Notes under the pieces: model-generated
Databases searched by the model: none
Told to the model about the DNA's origin: nothing
Seen by the model: the letters and a program-made list of their open reading frames with translations, nothing else
Part shown: positions 25,849-34,783 of the stretch, one piece after another
How positions within the stretch are numbered: position 1 is the stretch's first letter
Layout: every line of letters starts with the position of its first letter
DNA from: Arthrobacter sp. AQ5-05
Lineage (GTDB): Bacteria > Actinomycetota > Actinomycetes > Actinomycetales > Micrococcaceae
Direction of reading: 5' to 3'
DNA length: 60,358 nucleotides
Assembly (NCBI RefSeq): GCF_003287975.1
Contig: NZ_QMKQ01000024.1
Span: 1-60,358, forward strand
Translations under genes and position numbers: made by a program

Positions 25849-27930
25849 CTAGCCGATGGCGTCCGGCTCGGCCTGATCCGTGCCGGGCTCGATGCCCGTC
25901 AGCACCGGGGCTCCCCCGCCGGCTGCTTCCGCGTCGGCATCATGGGCCGGACCGGCGAACTGCGACTGGTACAGCCGGTAGTACGCCCCGCGCGCCGCGA
26001 GCAGCACCTCGTGGTTTCCCTGCTCCACGATCTTGCCCTCTTCCATCACCAGGATGGTGTCGGCGTCGCGGATGGTGGAAAGGCGGTGCGCGATCACGAA
26101 GCTGGTCCTGTCGCTGCGCAGCGCCGCCATGGCGTGCTGCACCAACAGCTCGGTGCGGGTGTCCACGGAGCTGGTCGCCTCGTCGAGGATCAGCAGCGAG
26201 GGGTTGGCCACGAACGCACGGGCGATGGTGATCAGCTGCTTCTCGCCGGCCGACACGTTGGTGCCTTCCTCGTCGATGACGGTCTCGTAGCCGTCGGGCA
26301 GCGCGCGCACGAACCGGTCCACAAAGGTGGCCTTGGCCGCGGCCATGACCTCTTCGTCGGTGGCATCCAGGCGCCCGTAGCGGATGTTCTCCAGGATGGA
26401 TCCACCAAAGAGCCAGGCGTCCTGCAGCACCATGCCGACCTTGGAGCGCAGGTCCGCGCGGCTGATCGCCGTGACGTCGACCCCGTCAAGGGTGATGCGC
26501 CCGGAGTTCAGCTCGTAGAAGCGCATGACCAGGTTCACCAGCGTGGTCTTGCCCGCGCCGGTGGGACCGACGATGGCCACGGTGTGCCCGGGGTGCGCCT
26601 CGAAGGACAGATCCTCAATCAGCGGCTTGTCCTCCGCGTAGGAGAAGGTGACGTTCTCGAATTCGACGTGGCCGTCGGTACGTGCCGGCAACTTGTCGGT
26701 TGCCGTGTCCGGGTCCTGCTCCTCGGCATCCAGCAGCTCGAAGGTGCGCTCCGCGGAGGCGACGCCGGACTGGAGCATGTTGGCCATCCCGGCCATCTGC
26801 CCCAGCGGCTGGGTGAATTCGCGCGAGTACTGGATGAACGCCGTCGCGTCGCCCAGGGACATCTGGCCGGTGGCCACACGCAGCCCGCCGACCACGGCGA
26901 TGCCGACGTAGGCCAGGTAGGAGATGAAGTTCATGACCGGGAAGATCATCCCGGAGACGAACTGGGCGCCGAAGGAGGCCTTGTAAAGCTCCTCGTTCTT
27001 CTCGTGGAAGCGATCGAGCATGTCCTGCTCGCGCCCGAAGACCTTCATCAGGTCGTGGCCGGAGAAGGATTCCTCGATCTGCCCGTTCAGCGCGCCGGTG
27101 TTTTTCCACTGGGCGGTGAACATGCCCTGGGCGCGGGAGCCGATGACCCCGGCAGCGACGGCCGACAGCGGCAGGGCGATCAGCGCGATCAGCGCCATCT
27201 GCCAGGAGACGATGAACATCATGATCACGATGCCGATGACAGTCAGCAGGGACTGGACCAGCTGGCTGATGGCCTGCTGCAGGGCGTTTTGGATGTTGTC
27301 CACGTCGTTGGTGACCCGTGAGAGCAGGTCCCCGCGCTGGCGGGTGTCGAAGTAGTTCAGCGGCAGCTTGTTCAGCTTGTCCTCGACGTCGCGGCGCAGC
27401 CGGTAGACGACCTTCATGACCAGCCGGTTCAGCAGCCAGCCCTGGATCCACATGAACAGCGAGGCCACAAAGTACATCGAGAGCACGATGAGGATGTAGC
27501 GGCTCAGCAGCGGGAAATCGATGCCGAAGCCGGGGACCAGGTTCATCCTGGACATCATGTCCGCCAGGTCGTTCTGCCCGGAGGCGCGCAACCCGGCGAT
27601 CAGCTTGTCGACCGGGACGTTGGGGTCCATGTTCTTGCTGAAGACGCCGGCGAAGATGACGTCCATGGCCTTGCCCAGGATCTTCGGGGCGATGACCGAG
27701 AGCACGACGCCGGCGGTCACGAAGAGCAGCACGATGGACATGCCGAGCTTCTCCGGGGCCAGCAGCCCCACGAGGCGCTTGGCCGAGGGCCAGAAGTGCT
27801 TGGCCTTGCGGACCGGAACCGAGTCCCCGAACATGTCGGAGGACCCGGCGGTGTCGAACTCGTCGATGTCGTCAATCTCGTCGGGGGTTTCCACGACGGC
27901 GGTCGATGATTCCTTGGTGCGTTTTGCCAT
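25849..27930 (-). CDS. ABC exporter half, consensus catalytic subunit
   Basis: 693 residues: an acidic N-terminal region (1-60), a six-span exporter membrane domain (about 75-400), then a nucleotide-binding domain with Walker A GPTGAGKTT, Walker B LLILDEATSSVD (intact catalytic Glu) and H-loop IAHRLSTI. The signature motif is degenerate: NVSAGEKQ in place of SGGQ. Its partner is the gene just upstream, whose Walker B lacks the Glu but whose signature is normal. The pair therefore forms a heterodimeric multidrug-type exporter of the TM287/288-BmrCD-LmrCD class with one active and one degenerate ATP site. Its ATG directly follows the partner's stop. Confidence 0.92.
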   Translation of the reverse strand: MAKRTKESSTAVVETPDEIDDIDEFDTAGSSDMFGDSVPVRKAKHFWPSAKRLVGLLAPEKLGMSIVLLFVTAGVVLSVIAPKILGKAMDVIFAGVFSKNMDPNVPVDKLIAGLRASGQNDLADMMSRMNLVPGFGIDFPLLSRYILIVLSMYFVASLFMWIQGWLLNRLVMKVVYRLRRDVEDKLNKLPLNYFDTRQRGDLLSRVTNDVDNIQNALQQAISQLVQSLLTVIGIVIMMFIVSWQMALIALIALPLSAVAAGVIGSRAQGMFTAQWKNTGALNGQIEESFSGHDLMKVFGREQDMLDRFHEKNEELYKASFGAQFVSGMIFPVMNFISYLAYVGIAVVGGLRVATGQMSLGDATAFIQYSREFTQPLGQMAGMANMLQSGVASAERTFELLDAEEQDPDTATDKLPARTDGHVEFENVTFSYAEDKPLIEDLSFEAHPGHTVAIVGPTGAGKTTLVNLVMRFYELNSGRITLDGVDVTAISRADLRSKVGMVLQDAWLFGGSILENIRYGRLDATDEEVMAAAKATFVDRFVRALPDGYETVIDEEGTNVSAGEKQLITIARAFVANPSLLILDEATSSVDTRTELLVQHAMAALRSDRTSFVIAHRLSTIRDADTILVMEEGKIVEQGNHEVLLAARGAYYRLYQSQFAGPAHDADAEAAGGGAPVLTGIEPGTDQAEPDAIG

Positions 27931-29664
27931 TTAGGCCACCTCCTCCACTGCAAGCTGGGATGAAACGATTTCCTGGTAGGTCTCGGAGGACTCCAGGAGC
28001 TCCTCGTGCGTTCCACGGGCCACGATCTCGCCGTGGTCCAGGACCAGGATCTGGTCTGCCGCGGTGATCGTGGAGACGCGTTGGGCCACGATGATCACGG
28101 CCGCATCCCTGGTCGGTTCCTTCAGCGCGGCACGCAGCCGCGCATCGGTGGCCACGTCCAGGGCCGAGAAGGAGTCGTCAAAGAGGTAGATCTCCGGGCG
28201 TGCGGCCAGGGCCCGGGCGATGCACAGGCGCTGGCGCTGTCCGCCCGAGACGTTGGTGCCGCCCTGGGAGATCTTCGACTCCAGGGCGTCCTCGCGGGCG
28301 GCGACGAAGGATTCTGCCTGGGCGGTGCGCAGGGCATCCCAGAGTTCCTCGTCGGTGGCGGCATCGGCGCCGAAGCGCAGGTTGGAGGCGACGGTGCCGG
28401 AGAAGAGGTACGGGCGCTGCGGCACGGTGGCCACGGAACCCGAAAGCTGCGCGCGGGTCAGCTCGGTGACGGGGGCCCCGCCCACCAGCACCTGGCCCTC
28501 GTTGGCGTCGTAGAGCCGCGGGATCAGGTTCAGCAGCGTGGACTTTCCCGCGCCGGTGGATCCGATGATCGCTGTCATCTGCCCGCGCTTGGCGGTAAAG
28601 GAGATGTTGTTCAGCACCGGGGCCTCGGCACCGGGGTAGCCGAAGGTGACGTTGCGGAACTCGACGGTTCCGGGGGCGGCCATGTCGGCGACGTGCTCGT
28701 GCTGGTCGGTGAGGGACGGGACCAGGGTGGTGACCTCGTCGATGCGCTCGGCGCAGACGATGGCGCGCGGGATCATCATCGCCATGAAGGTGCCCATCAT
28801 GACGGCCATGAGGATCTGCAACAGGTACTGCAGGAACGCGGTCAGCGCGCCGACCTGCATGGCGCCTGTTTCCACGCGGTGTCCGCCGAACCACAGCACC
28901 GAGGCGGTGGCAACGTGCAGGATCATGCCGATCAGCGGGAACATCAGCACGAAGAGGTTGCCCACCTTCACACCCACGCGGGTGAGCTTGGCGTTGGCTT
29001 CCTCAAAGCGCTCGGTCTCATGCGGTTCGCGCACGAAGGCTCGCACCACGCGGATGCCGGTGATCTGCTCGCGCAGCACCCCGTTGATGTCGTCGATGCG
29101 GTCCTGCATCTGGCGGAAGAGCGGCATCAGGAAGATGACCAGGACGCCGACGACGACCAGCAGCACGGGCACCGAGACCCAGACCAGCCAGGACAGGCCG
29201 ATGTCTTCGCGCAGCGCCATGATGATGCCGCCGATGCACATGATGGGGGCGGAAACCATGAAATTCAGGCCCATCAGCACCAGCATCTGCACCTGCTGCA
29301 CGTCGTTGGTGCCGCGGGTGATCAACGTTGCGGCACCGAACTTGTTCACGTCCTGGGCGGAGAAGCCGGTGACTGCGTCAAAGACGGCATGGCGCAGGTC
29401 GCGGCCGATGGCCATGGCGGTCTTGGCCCCGAAGTACACCGCGGCAATCGCGGTGAGCACCTGGATGAAGGCGACCGCAAGCATCACGCCGCCGGTGCGC
29501 CAGATGTAGTCGGTGTCCCCCTTGACCACGCCGGTGTCGATGATCCGGGCGTTGAGGCTGGGCAGGAACAGGGTGGCGATCGTGGTGGCGAGCTGGAAGA
29601 ACAGCACGGCCGCGATCCACCACTTGTAGGGTTTCGAATGTCGAAGAATGAGCTTTAAGAGCAT
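27931..29664 (-). CDS. ABC exporter half, degenerate-site subunit
   Basis: 577 residues: six membrane spans (about 15-310) and a nucleotide-binding domain with Walker A GSTGAGKST, signature NVSGGQRQRL (consensus) and Walker B IYLFDDSFSALD, in which the catalytic Glu is Asp. The H-loop reads VAQRVST, with Gln instead of His. These substitutions and the reciprocal ones in the partner define the non-hydrolytic site of heterodimeric exporters. TAA and the partner's ATG are adjacent (TAAATG), ensuring matched synthesis. GAGG about 11 bases before the ATG serves as ribosome site. Confidence 0.92.
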   Translation of the reverse strand: MLLKLILRHSKPYKWWIAAVLFFQLATTIATLFLPSLNARIIDTGVVKGDTDYIWRTGGVMLAVAFIQVLTAIAAVYFGAKTAMAIGRDLRHAVFDAVTGFSAQDVNKFGAATLITRGTNDVQQVQMLVLMGLNFMVSAPIMCIGGIIMALREDIGLSWLVWVSVPVLLVVVGVLVIFLMPLFRQMQDRIDDINGVLREQITGIRVVRAFVREPHETERFEEANAKLTRVGVKVGNLFVLMFPLIGMILHVATASVLWFGGHRVETGAMQVGALTAFLQYLLQILMAVMMGTFMAMMIPRAIVCAERIDEVTTLVPSLTDQHEHVADMAAPGTVEFRNVTFGYPGAEAPVLNNISFTAKRGQMTAIIGSTGAGKSTLLNLIPRLYDANEGQVLVGGAPVTELTRAQLSGSVATVPQRPYLFSGTVASNLRFGADAATDEELWDALRTAQAESFVAAREDALESKISQGGTNVSGGQRQRLCIARALAARPEIYLFDDSFSALDVATDARLRAALKEPTRDAAVIIVAQRVSTITAADQILVLDHGEIVARGTHEELLESSETYQEIVSSQLAVEEVA

Positions 29665-29967
29665 CGGGTGGGTTTCCTCATGGTTTTGCCCCGCGCAGCC
29701 ACCGTGGTCCAGTGGCCCAGCCGGGGCGGCAACGCGGCACTTTTCAGCCGGGCATTGGTCACTCTACACGCGATCACCCACGGTTTGACCCTCCCCAAGA
29801 CCGACTTTTCACCCCCCCGCGTACATCCTGCGCGGTATGCGGGCCCGATCCTTTCCCGCACCGCTGTGCAATGCGTGGTTTTTGTCCCCTGAACCCCTTG
29901 TTGGTCCGCCACACAAGCCTTAGTATGAAATTGAATTATCAGGATGTGGAAACGAATGGAGTCTTTT
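29665..29967. promoter_or_regulatory. Divergent promoter region; promoter of the peroxiredoxin gene
   Basis: About 300 bases between divergent genes. For the + gene a -35-like TTGTTG (29898-29903) and -10 TAGTAT (29921-29926) are 17 bases apart, placing the start of transcription near 29933. No clear promoter seen for the leftward ABC exporter operon. Confidence 0.5.
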
Positions 29968-30444
29968 GTGTCTGAACTTTCATCACCGCTGGCCGTCGGG
30001 CAGCGCGCACCGCAATTCACCTTGGCCGATGCCACCGGCCGGCAGGTCTCGCTGGGCGACTACGCGGGCAAGAACGTCGTCGTGTATTTCTACCCCAAGG
30101 CGGCCACCCCCGGCTGCACCACCGAGGCCTGCGATTTCCGGGACAACCTGAACTCGCTGCAGGCCGCCGGGTACGAGGTCCTGGGCGTTTCCCCGGACGA
30201 GGGCGAGGCCCTGACCGCGTTTACGGCGTCCGAGTCGCTGAACTTCCCGCTGCTTTCGGATCCCGATTTTGCGGTTGCCTCTGCGTACGGCTCGTACGGG
30301 GAAAAGGAGTTCAACGGCAAGAAGTCCTCCGGCACGCTACGCAGCACCGTGGTGGTTGACGACGCCGGACTGGTCTCACTGGCCGAGTACAACGTGGCGG
30401 CCGGCGGGCACGTGGCCCGCTTGCGCGAGGAGCTCGGCATCTAA
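29968..30444 (+). CDS. bcp: Thioredoxin-dependent peroxiredoxin, BCP/PrxQ type
   Basis: 158 residues if started at GTG 29968, which has GGAG about 6 bases upstream; in-frame ATGs at 29944 and 29956 are possible but add residues before the conserved start of the fold. The core FTLADATGRQVSLGDYAGKNVVVYFYPKAATPGCTTEACDFRD holds the peroxidatic Cys in the TPGCT motif. A resolving Cys five residues later, as in many BCPs, is present (CTTEAC). It reduces hydrogen and organic peroxides in the cytoplasm. Confidence 0.92.
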   Translation: MSELSSPLAVGQRAPQFTLADATGRQVSLGDYAGKNVVVYFYPKAATPGCTTEACDFRDNLNSLQAAGYEVLGVSPDEGEALTAFTASESLNFPLLSDPDFAVASAYGSYGEKEFNGKKSSGTLRSTVVVDDAGLVSLAEYNVAAGGHVARLREELGI

Positions 30445-30462
30445 CCGCGTCCCCGGTTCCCC

Positions 30463-31074
30463 CTAAAGGAGTTCGGGGATGTCTGCGGGATGGACCGGGG
30501 CGATCCGCTCCGGTTCGTCCGGCCTCCCGAAGTGGGTCGCCAGCTGCGCCAGCTGCCGGCATTCGAACCCGCTCCAGGTTTCGATGCCGCGCACGACGCC
30601 GCCGGGCAGCGTGATCCACAGCTGCTCACGCGGGCGTTCGTCGCCGCCGGCGTCCCAGGCGACGTGGCGCAGGGAGCTGGCATCCCGGGGCACCACGTGG
30701 CATAGGCCCCGGGTGCGTTCAAGGACCAGGCCACCCTCGTAGACGTGGCCGAGCAGGATCCCGCGGATGCCCTCGCGGTCCTTGAAAAGCATCCGGTAGC
30801 CGCACACGAGCACGAACCCCAGGCCCAGCGCGCTCAGCGCCATCCCGCCGAGCCGGAATCCGAGCACCGCGGGGTGTGCTCGCACCAGGAACATGATGCT
30901 GGCGGTGGTGACAATCAGCCCGACGACCAGACCTGCGACGTTGTTCATCAACGACTTGCGGTCTTCCTCGCGTTCCAGCTGCAGGGTGTAGAGCCAGCGC
31001 CCCAGGTCGGCGGCCTCGGCCTGCTCTCGGGCCCGGGCGGTCGTTTCCCAGCCGCCGCACTGGATGGTGCTCAT
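30463..31074 (-). CDS. Two-span membrane protein, hypothetical
   Basis: 203 residues from ATG 31074. An N-terminal soluble helix (ARAREQAEAADLGRWLYTLQLEREEDRKSL) leads into two membrane spans (about 45-66 and 72-92), then a cytoplasmic domain of about 105 residues rich in Trp and Arg (LWITLPGGVVRGIETWSGFECRQL). No family recognised. The start is uncertain because no strong ribosome site precedes it; the frame stays open upstream through biased composition. It converges on the peroxiredoxin gene with an 18-base gap. Confidence 0.65.
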   Translation of the reverse strand: MSTIQCGGWETTARAREQAEAADLGRWLYTLQLEREEDRKSLMNNVAGLVVGLIVTTASIMFLVRAHPAVLGFRLGGMALSALGLGFVLVCGYRMLFKDREGIRGILLGHVYEGGLVLERTRGLCHVVPRDASSLRHVAWDAGGDERPREQLWITLPGGVVRGIETWSGFECRQLAQLATHFGRPDEPERIAPVHPADIPELL

Positions 31075-31336
31075 GGCCGGCAGCCGTGGGGCATGCCGGC
31101 ACACGTGCCGGCTGCGGAGTCGGGGTGGTTGAGGGGTGGCAAAGCAACGCATGATGGGTGCCTCATGCTGCGAGAATAACAGAGCCGGCGAGGAAAGCAA
31201 CGGGCATCTGCGAAGGAGGCCGCGGTGGGCTTCGGCTGACGGGGATGCTGCCCGCACCGCGAGACGCGGCAGGTGTCCCGAGCGCGATCCCCGCCCTGCC
31301 CGGCCGGACGCCACCCGGGCAAGGCGGGGAGGCCGT

Positions 31337-31588
31337 TCAGGGTCGGCGCCGCAAGGCTGCGCGGCGGGCCGTGAACTCTGTTTCATCGATCTCGCCCCTG
31401 GCGAACCGCTCGTTGAGGATACGCTCGGCGTCGTCCCCCGGTGGCCCGTAATTGTTCCTTCCCCCGGAGTGGCCCCCACGCAGCAGGACGATGACCACCG
31501 CGGCCAGGCCTCCCCAGAACAGCAGCATCATCAGCCCCATGGCAATCCAGGCCCCTGCCCCCCAGCTTCCGTCCCATCCGTACATCAT
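31337..31588 (-). CDS. SHOCT-domain membrane protein
   Basis: 83 residues. One transmembrane span (about 14-36, WIAMGLMMLLFWGGLAAVVIVLL) is followed by a short linker and a C-terminal SHOCT domain (ILNERFARGEIDETEFTARRAAL), the short amphipathic motif found at the ends of many actinobacterial membrane proteins. SHOCT is thought to mediate oligomerisation. GAGG lies about 8 bases before the ATG. Function unknown. Confidence 0.85.
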   Translation of the reverse strand: MMYGWDGSWGAGAWIAMGLMMLLFWGGLAAVVIVLLRGGHSGGRNNYGPPGDDAERILNERFARGEIDETEFTARRAALRRRP

Positions 31589-31685
31589 GACTAGACTCCT
31601 CGACGTAGATGCCGCCCACCTGTGCCAAGTCTCGTTCCTTCCACGTCCGTTGCACAGGGTATTTGGTCATCGTCCGGCCGGGCCG

Positions 31686-31955
31686 TTAATCCGCGTCTCC
31701 CGTACCGGCGACCGAGAACTCGGCGAACCTTGCCTGTTCGGCGCGTGCGTCGGCCGCATCGCGTGCCGCGGCGATGTCGCGGATGCGCCCGCGGGAGGCG
31801 TACCAACCGATCATCAACGCCGGGACGATGACGATGATCGAGGCCACGGTCCAGGTGCCCACCGGCGAATCGAAGGCCATCAGCACGATGACCGCGGCCA
31901 GGAAGGCGAGAGTCAGGTACCCGGTGTAGGGCGCCCCGACCATGCGGAAGGCCGG
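31686..31955 (-). pseudogene. ansP: ansP 3' fragment (L-asparagine permease)
   Basis: About 89 codons, FRMVGAPYTGYLTLAFLA to the stop, encode the last two transmembrane segments and cytoplasmic tail of an amino-acid permease of the AnsP/GABA-permease (APC) family. The rest of the gene is missing: immediately upstream the sequence becomes aspA. No start codon of its own. The original order asparaginase-aspA-ansP would make a complete asparagine-use operon. Confidence 0.75.
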
Positions 31956-32713
31956 CCGGGGCGTTGAGCCCGGTGCCGATGGCGGTGGCGCCGAGGTTGA
32001 TCTCGTGGACCAGCAAGGTGGCCTCGGCCAGGCGCAGGCGGTCCTCCCCCAGGGGTCACGGCATAGGCGTTGAACTCCTGGCCCAGGGTCATCGGCACGG
32101 CGTCCTGCATCTGCGTCCTGCCCATCTTCACCACGGTGCGGAACTCGACGGCCTTGGCGGCGAAGGCTGCACCGAGGTGCTCCATGGCCGCGACCAGAGA
32201 GGTGGCGGCGAAGATGGTGGCCACGCGGACCGCGGTGGGGTACACGTCGTTGGTGGACTGGCTGAGATTCACGTGGTCGTTGGGGTGTAGGAAGTGGTAC
32301 TCGCCCTTGGCGCGGCCCATGATTTCCAGCGCGCGGTTGGCGATGACCTCGTTGGCGTTCATGTTCGAGGAGGTCCCGGCGCCGCCCTGGATCACGTCGA
32401 CCACGAACTGCTCGTGCAGCTTGCCGGCGATGATTTCGGCGCAGGCGGCGATGATGGCCTCGGCGCGGGGCACATCGAGCAGGCCCAGTTCCAGGTTGGT
32501 CTGGGCGGCGGCCTGCTTGACCATGGCCAGGGCGATCACCAGGTTGGTGTTGGTGGACAGCGGCTGGCCGGTGATCGGGAAGTTTTCCACGGCGCGCAGC
32601 GTGTGCACGCCCCAGTAGACGTCCGCGGGAATGTCCCGGTCGCCGATCAAATCGTGTTCGCTGCGGGTGCACTGGGCGGCCGGAGCATGCAAGGTGGCGG
32701 TGGATTCGTTCAT
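31956..32713 (-). pseudogene. aspA: aspA, aspartate ammonia-lyase, frameshifted and truncated
   Basis: From ATG 32713 (AGGAG upstream) the frame encodes a normal aspartase N-terminus: DIPADVYWGVHTLRAVENF, GGAGTSSNMNANEVIANRALE, HPNDHVNLSQSTND and KMGRTQMQDAVPMTLGQEF. After NAYAVT (about 32055) one extra C in ACCCCTGGGGG shifts the frame; the continuing sense EDRLRLAEATLLVHEINLGATAIGTGLNAP is in another frame. At about 31955 the sequence changes to ansP. So the C-terminal half, with the catalytic SS loop (GSSxMPxKxNP), is deleted. Aspartate to fumarate plus ammonia conversion is lost. Confidence 0.88.
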
Positions 32714-32852
32714 GGCGGGAGGATCTCCTGTGCTTGGGCGGCGCGTGGGTGATGGATGGCGCGGTGCGCTGAAAGGGCTGTTTTTGGGCGCGGCAAGGCA
32801 GCGCGCGGTGGTGCGTCTTGGATGGGGCCGCGATGCGGCGCCGGGAGCGGAG

Positions 32853-33818
32853 CTAGCCGAAGGGCAGTCCGGACAGGGTGCCGACCGGGTGGCCGCCGCC
32901 GAGCACGGGGAGGTTGTTGAAGGGTTCCAGCGGCCCGGGCGCCAGGCCCAGGGCCAGCAAAGCGGGTACGGCGGCGGGCATGCGGGCCCGGTCCGACCCG
33001 TCGGAGATCTTCAGCGCCAGCGCGGAGCCGTCGGGCAGGGCGATGAGCTGGATTCCCTCGAACCCGTCCTTGGCCAGCAGCCCGGGCACGGCTTCCATGA
33101 GCGCCGTGACATCGCGCCCGGTCCCGGCAACCATCAACGGGTGCGCGCGCATGGCCTCGGCGACCCGGCGTTCGGCGGTGCCCTCGGCGGCGGTGACCAG
33201 CCTGGAGAAGGCCCTGGCCATGCCCGTGAGGCTCAGCGCGAAGACCTCGGTGCCGCACCCGTCGGTGCTGGTGATGGTCACGTCCTCGCCGGTGAGTTCG
33301 GCGACGACCGCCCGGATGAGGGTGGGCAGCGGGTGGTCGTGGTGCAGGTAGGTTTCGGTATCCCAGCCGTTGAGCACGCAGGTGGCCAGCATCGCGGCGT
33401 GCTTGCCCGAGCAGTTCTGGGCCAAGCGGGTGGGTCCGTTGCCGACCTGGATCCAGGCGTGGCGTTCGGCGGTTCCGTAGGGCAGGTCGGTGGAGTTGCG
33501 CAGCGCGGCGGCTTCCAGCCCGGCCTCGGCCAGGATCTTGGCGGCGAGGTCCTGGTGGTCGGCGGAGCCGGAGTGGCTGGCCGCGGCCAGCGCGAGTTGG
33601 TCAGCGGGCAGCTCGAGCCCGGCGCGCACCATGGCCACGGCGAAGAGCGGCTTCAGGGCCGAGCGCGGGTAGATCCGGGCTCCGGGTTCACCGCGGGTGA
33701 GCACGGTGCTGCCGTTCGGGTCCAGGGCCGCCAGCGAGCCGTAGTGGACGCTTTCAACCAGCAGGCCGCGGGTTTGCACGGCGAGCGGGGCGTGGGCGGG
33801 GAAATGGGCGAGGTTCAC
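32853..33818 (-). CDS. Asparaginase (AnsA-like, pfam06089 family)
   Basis: 321 residues from a GTG at 33816-33818 that overlaps the stop of the GntR gene by 4 bases (GTGA). The family's landmarks are present: RGLLVESVHYGSLAALD near the start, RSALKPLFAVAMV, NCSGKHAAMLATC and GCGTEVFALSL. Members hydrolyse L-asparagine to aspartate and ammonia. It is unrelated in sequence to the classical type I/II asparaginases. Translational coupling to the regulator and the aspA-ansP remnants downstream define an asparagine operon. Confidence 0.85.
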   Translation of the reverse strand: MNLAHFPAHAPLAVQTRGLLVESVHYGSLAALDPNGSTVLTRGEPGARIYPRSALKPLFAVAMVRAGLELPADQLALAAASHSGSADHQDLAAKILAEAGLEAAALRNSTDLPYGTAERHAWIQVGNGPTRLAQNCSGKHAAMLATCVLNGWDTETYLHHDHPLPTLIRAVVAELTGEDVTITSTDGCGTEVFALSLTGMARAFSRLVTAAEGTAERRVAEAMRAHPLMVAGTGRDVTALMEAVPGLLAKDGFEGIQLIALPDGSALALKISDGSDRARMPAAVPALLALGLAPGPLEPFNNLPVLGGGHPVGTLSGLPFG

Positions 33819-34522
33819 GGCTTGTCCGCTCCAAGGATCAGGGTCAGGGCTTCGTCGACGGCGGCCAGGTGCGCGGCCATGGCCGCCCCGGCCGCGGGAC
33901 CGTCGCCGGCTTCGATGGCCGCGAGGATCTCGCGGTGTTCGGCGTGCGAGGGGTGCTGGCGGCCGGTGATGAGGTTGATGGTCTCGGACTGGTTGACCAT
34001 CGCGTCGCGGATGTCGTTGACCACGCGTGCGAAGACGCCGTTGCCGCTGGCCGCGGCGATGGCGGCATGGAAGCTGGCATCGAGCGTGACCCACATTTCC
34101 GGGTCGTCTTCGTCTTCCATGGCCTCGATGATGCCGCGCAGCTGGAGAAGCTGGTCGGCGCTGGCGCGGGTGGCGGCGAATTGCGCCGCGGGGATCTCGA
34201 TGTGCGGGCGTGCCTCCATGAGGCTGCGCGCGGAGAAGGCCCCGAGCACCAGGTCGCCACCGGCGCGCGGGGCAATGACGAAGGTGCCCTTGCCGGTTTG
34301 GGTCCGGGTGAGCCCGAGTGCCGCGCAGGAGCGCAGGGCCTCGCGGATGACCGAGCGGCTGACCGCGTATTGGGCGGCGAGCACCGATTCGGCGCTCAAT
34401 TTGCTGCCGACGGGCAGTTCGCCCGACTCGATGGCGTCGCGGATGGAGGAGAATACGGCCTCGGCCGCACTGACTCGCACGATCGGCTGCGGTCCGACTG
34501 CCCGGCTGTCTGACAGGTTCAT
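33815..34522 (-). CDS. GntR-family regulator (FadR/FCD subfamily)
   Basis: 235 residues from ATG 34522. An N-terminal winged helix (about 15-85; LAAQYAVSRSVIREALRSCAALGL is the recognition region, then TQTGKGTFV the wing) and an all-helical FCD domain (about 95-225; conserved metal/ligand-site Asp and His in LDASFHAAIAAASGN and HAEHREILAAIEAGD). It is first in the asparagine operon and overlaps the asparaginase gene, so it probably controls this operon in response to asparagine or aspartate. Confidence 0.88.
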   Translation of the reverse strand: MNLSDSRAVGPQPIVRVSAAEAVFSSIRDAIESGELPVGSKLSAESVLAAQYAVSRSVIREALRSCAALGLTRTQTGKGTFVIAPRAGGDLVLGAFSARSLMEARPHIEIPAAQFAATRASADQLLQLRGIIEAMEDEDDPEMWVTLDASFHAAIAAASGNGVFARVVNDIRDAMVNQSETINLITGRQHPSHAEHREILAAIEAGDGPAAGAAMAAHLAAVDEALTLILGADKP

Positions 34523-34711
34523 GCTCCGACTATGCCACGCCTCACAAAAGGGCGTCAAGGCGCGCCGTGGCGATGCCGCGGGAGCGGGGGCGCACGCCAG
34601 CCCCCCGGCGGGCGCGGGCGCAGGCGGGAGCCGGGTGGCCCCAAATCGCCGACGGGCGCCCCGGAAGCGGAGGGCGGCGGCACCGGGCGCTCGACCCCGC
34701 AGTGAAACTAG

Positions 34712-34749
34712 TTGCATCTGGACAACCAATTCCATATAGTTGATATCAA
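34712..34749 (+). promoter_or_regulatory. Promoter and candidate MarR operator of the DHA2 pump operon
   Basis: -35 TTGCAT (34712-34717), 17-base spacer, -10 TATAGT (34735-34740), and overlapping the likely start of transcription a perfect palindrome TTGATATCAA (34740-34749). The position suits repression by the MarR-type protein encoded as second gene of the operon (36498-36986). Confidence 0.65.
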
Positions 34750-34783
34750 TCAACCATCTTCCCCCTTGTTTTGGAGTCCCCTT

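Noticed and set aside
28006-29658. 550-codon open frame antisense to the ABC exporter gene
   Set aside because: Shadow of the real gene: His/Gly/Asp-rich, no ribosome site, no domains.
30555-30580. CATTCGAACCC resembling a tRNA T-arm
   Set aside because: It lies inside the membrane-protein gene and no acceptor or anticodon arm can be formed around it.
32050-32060. Reading the aspA frameshift as merely a sequencing error that leaves a working gene
   Set aside because: Even with the frame restored the gene lacks its C-terminal half because of the fusion to ansP, so it is a pseudogene either way.
34712-34783. Upstream TTG start (34712) for the DHA2 pump
   Set aside because: That codon is part of the -35 box; the TTG at 34784 has a ribosome site at the right distance.
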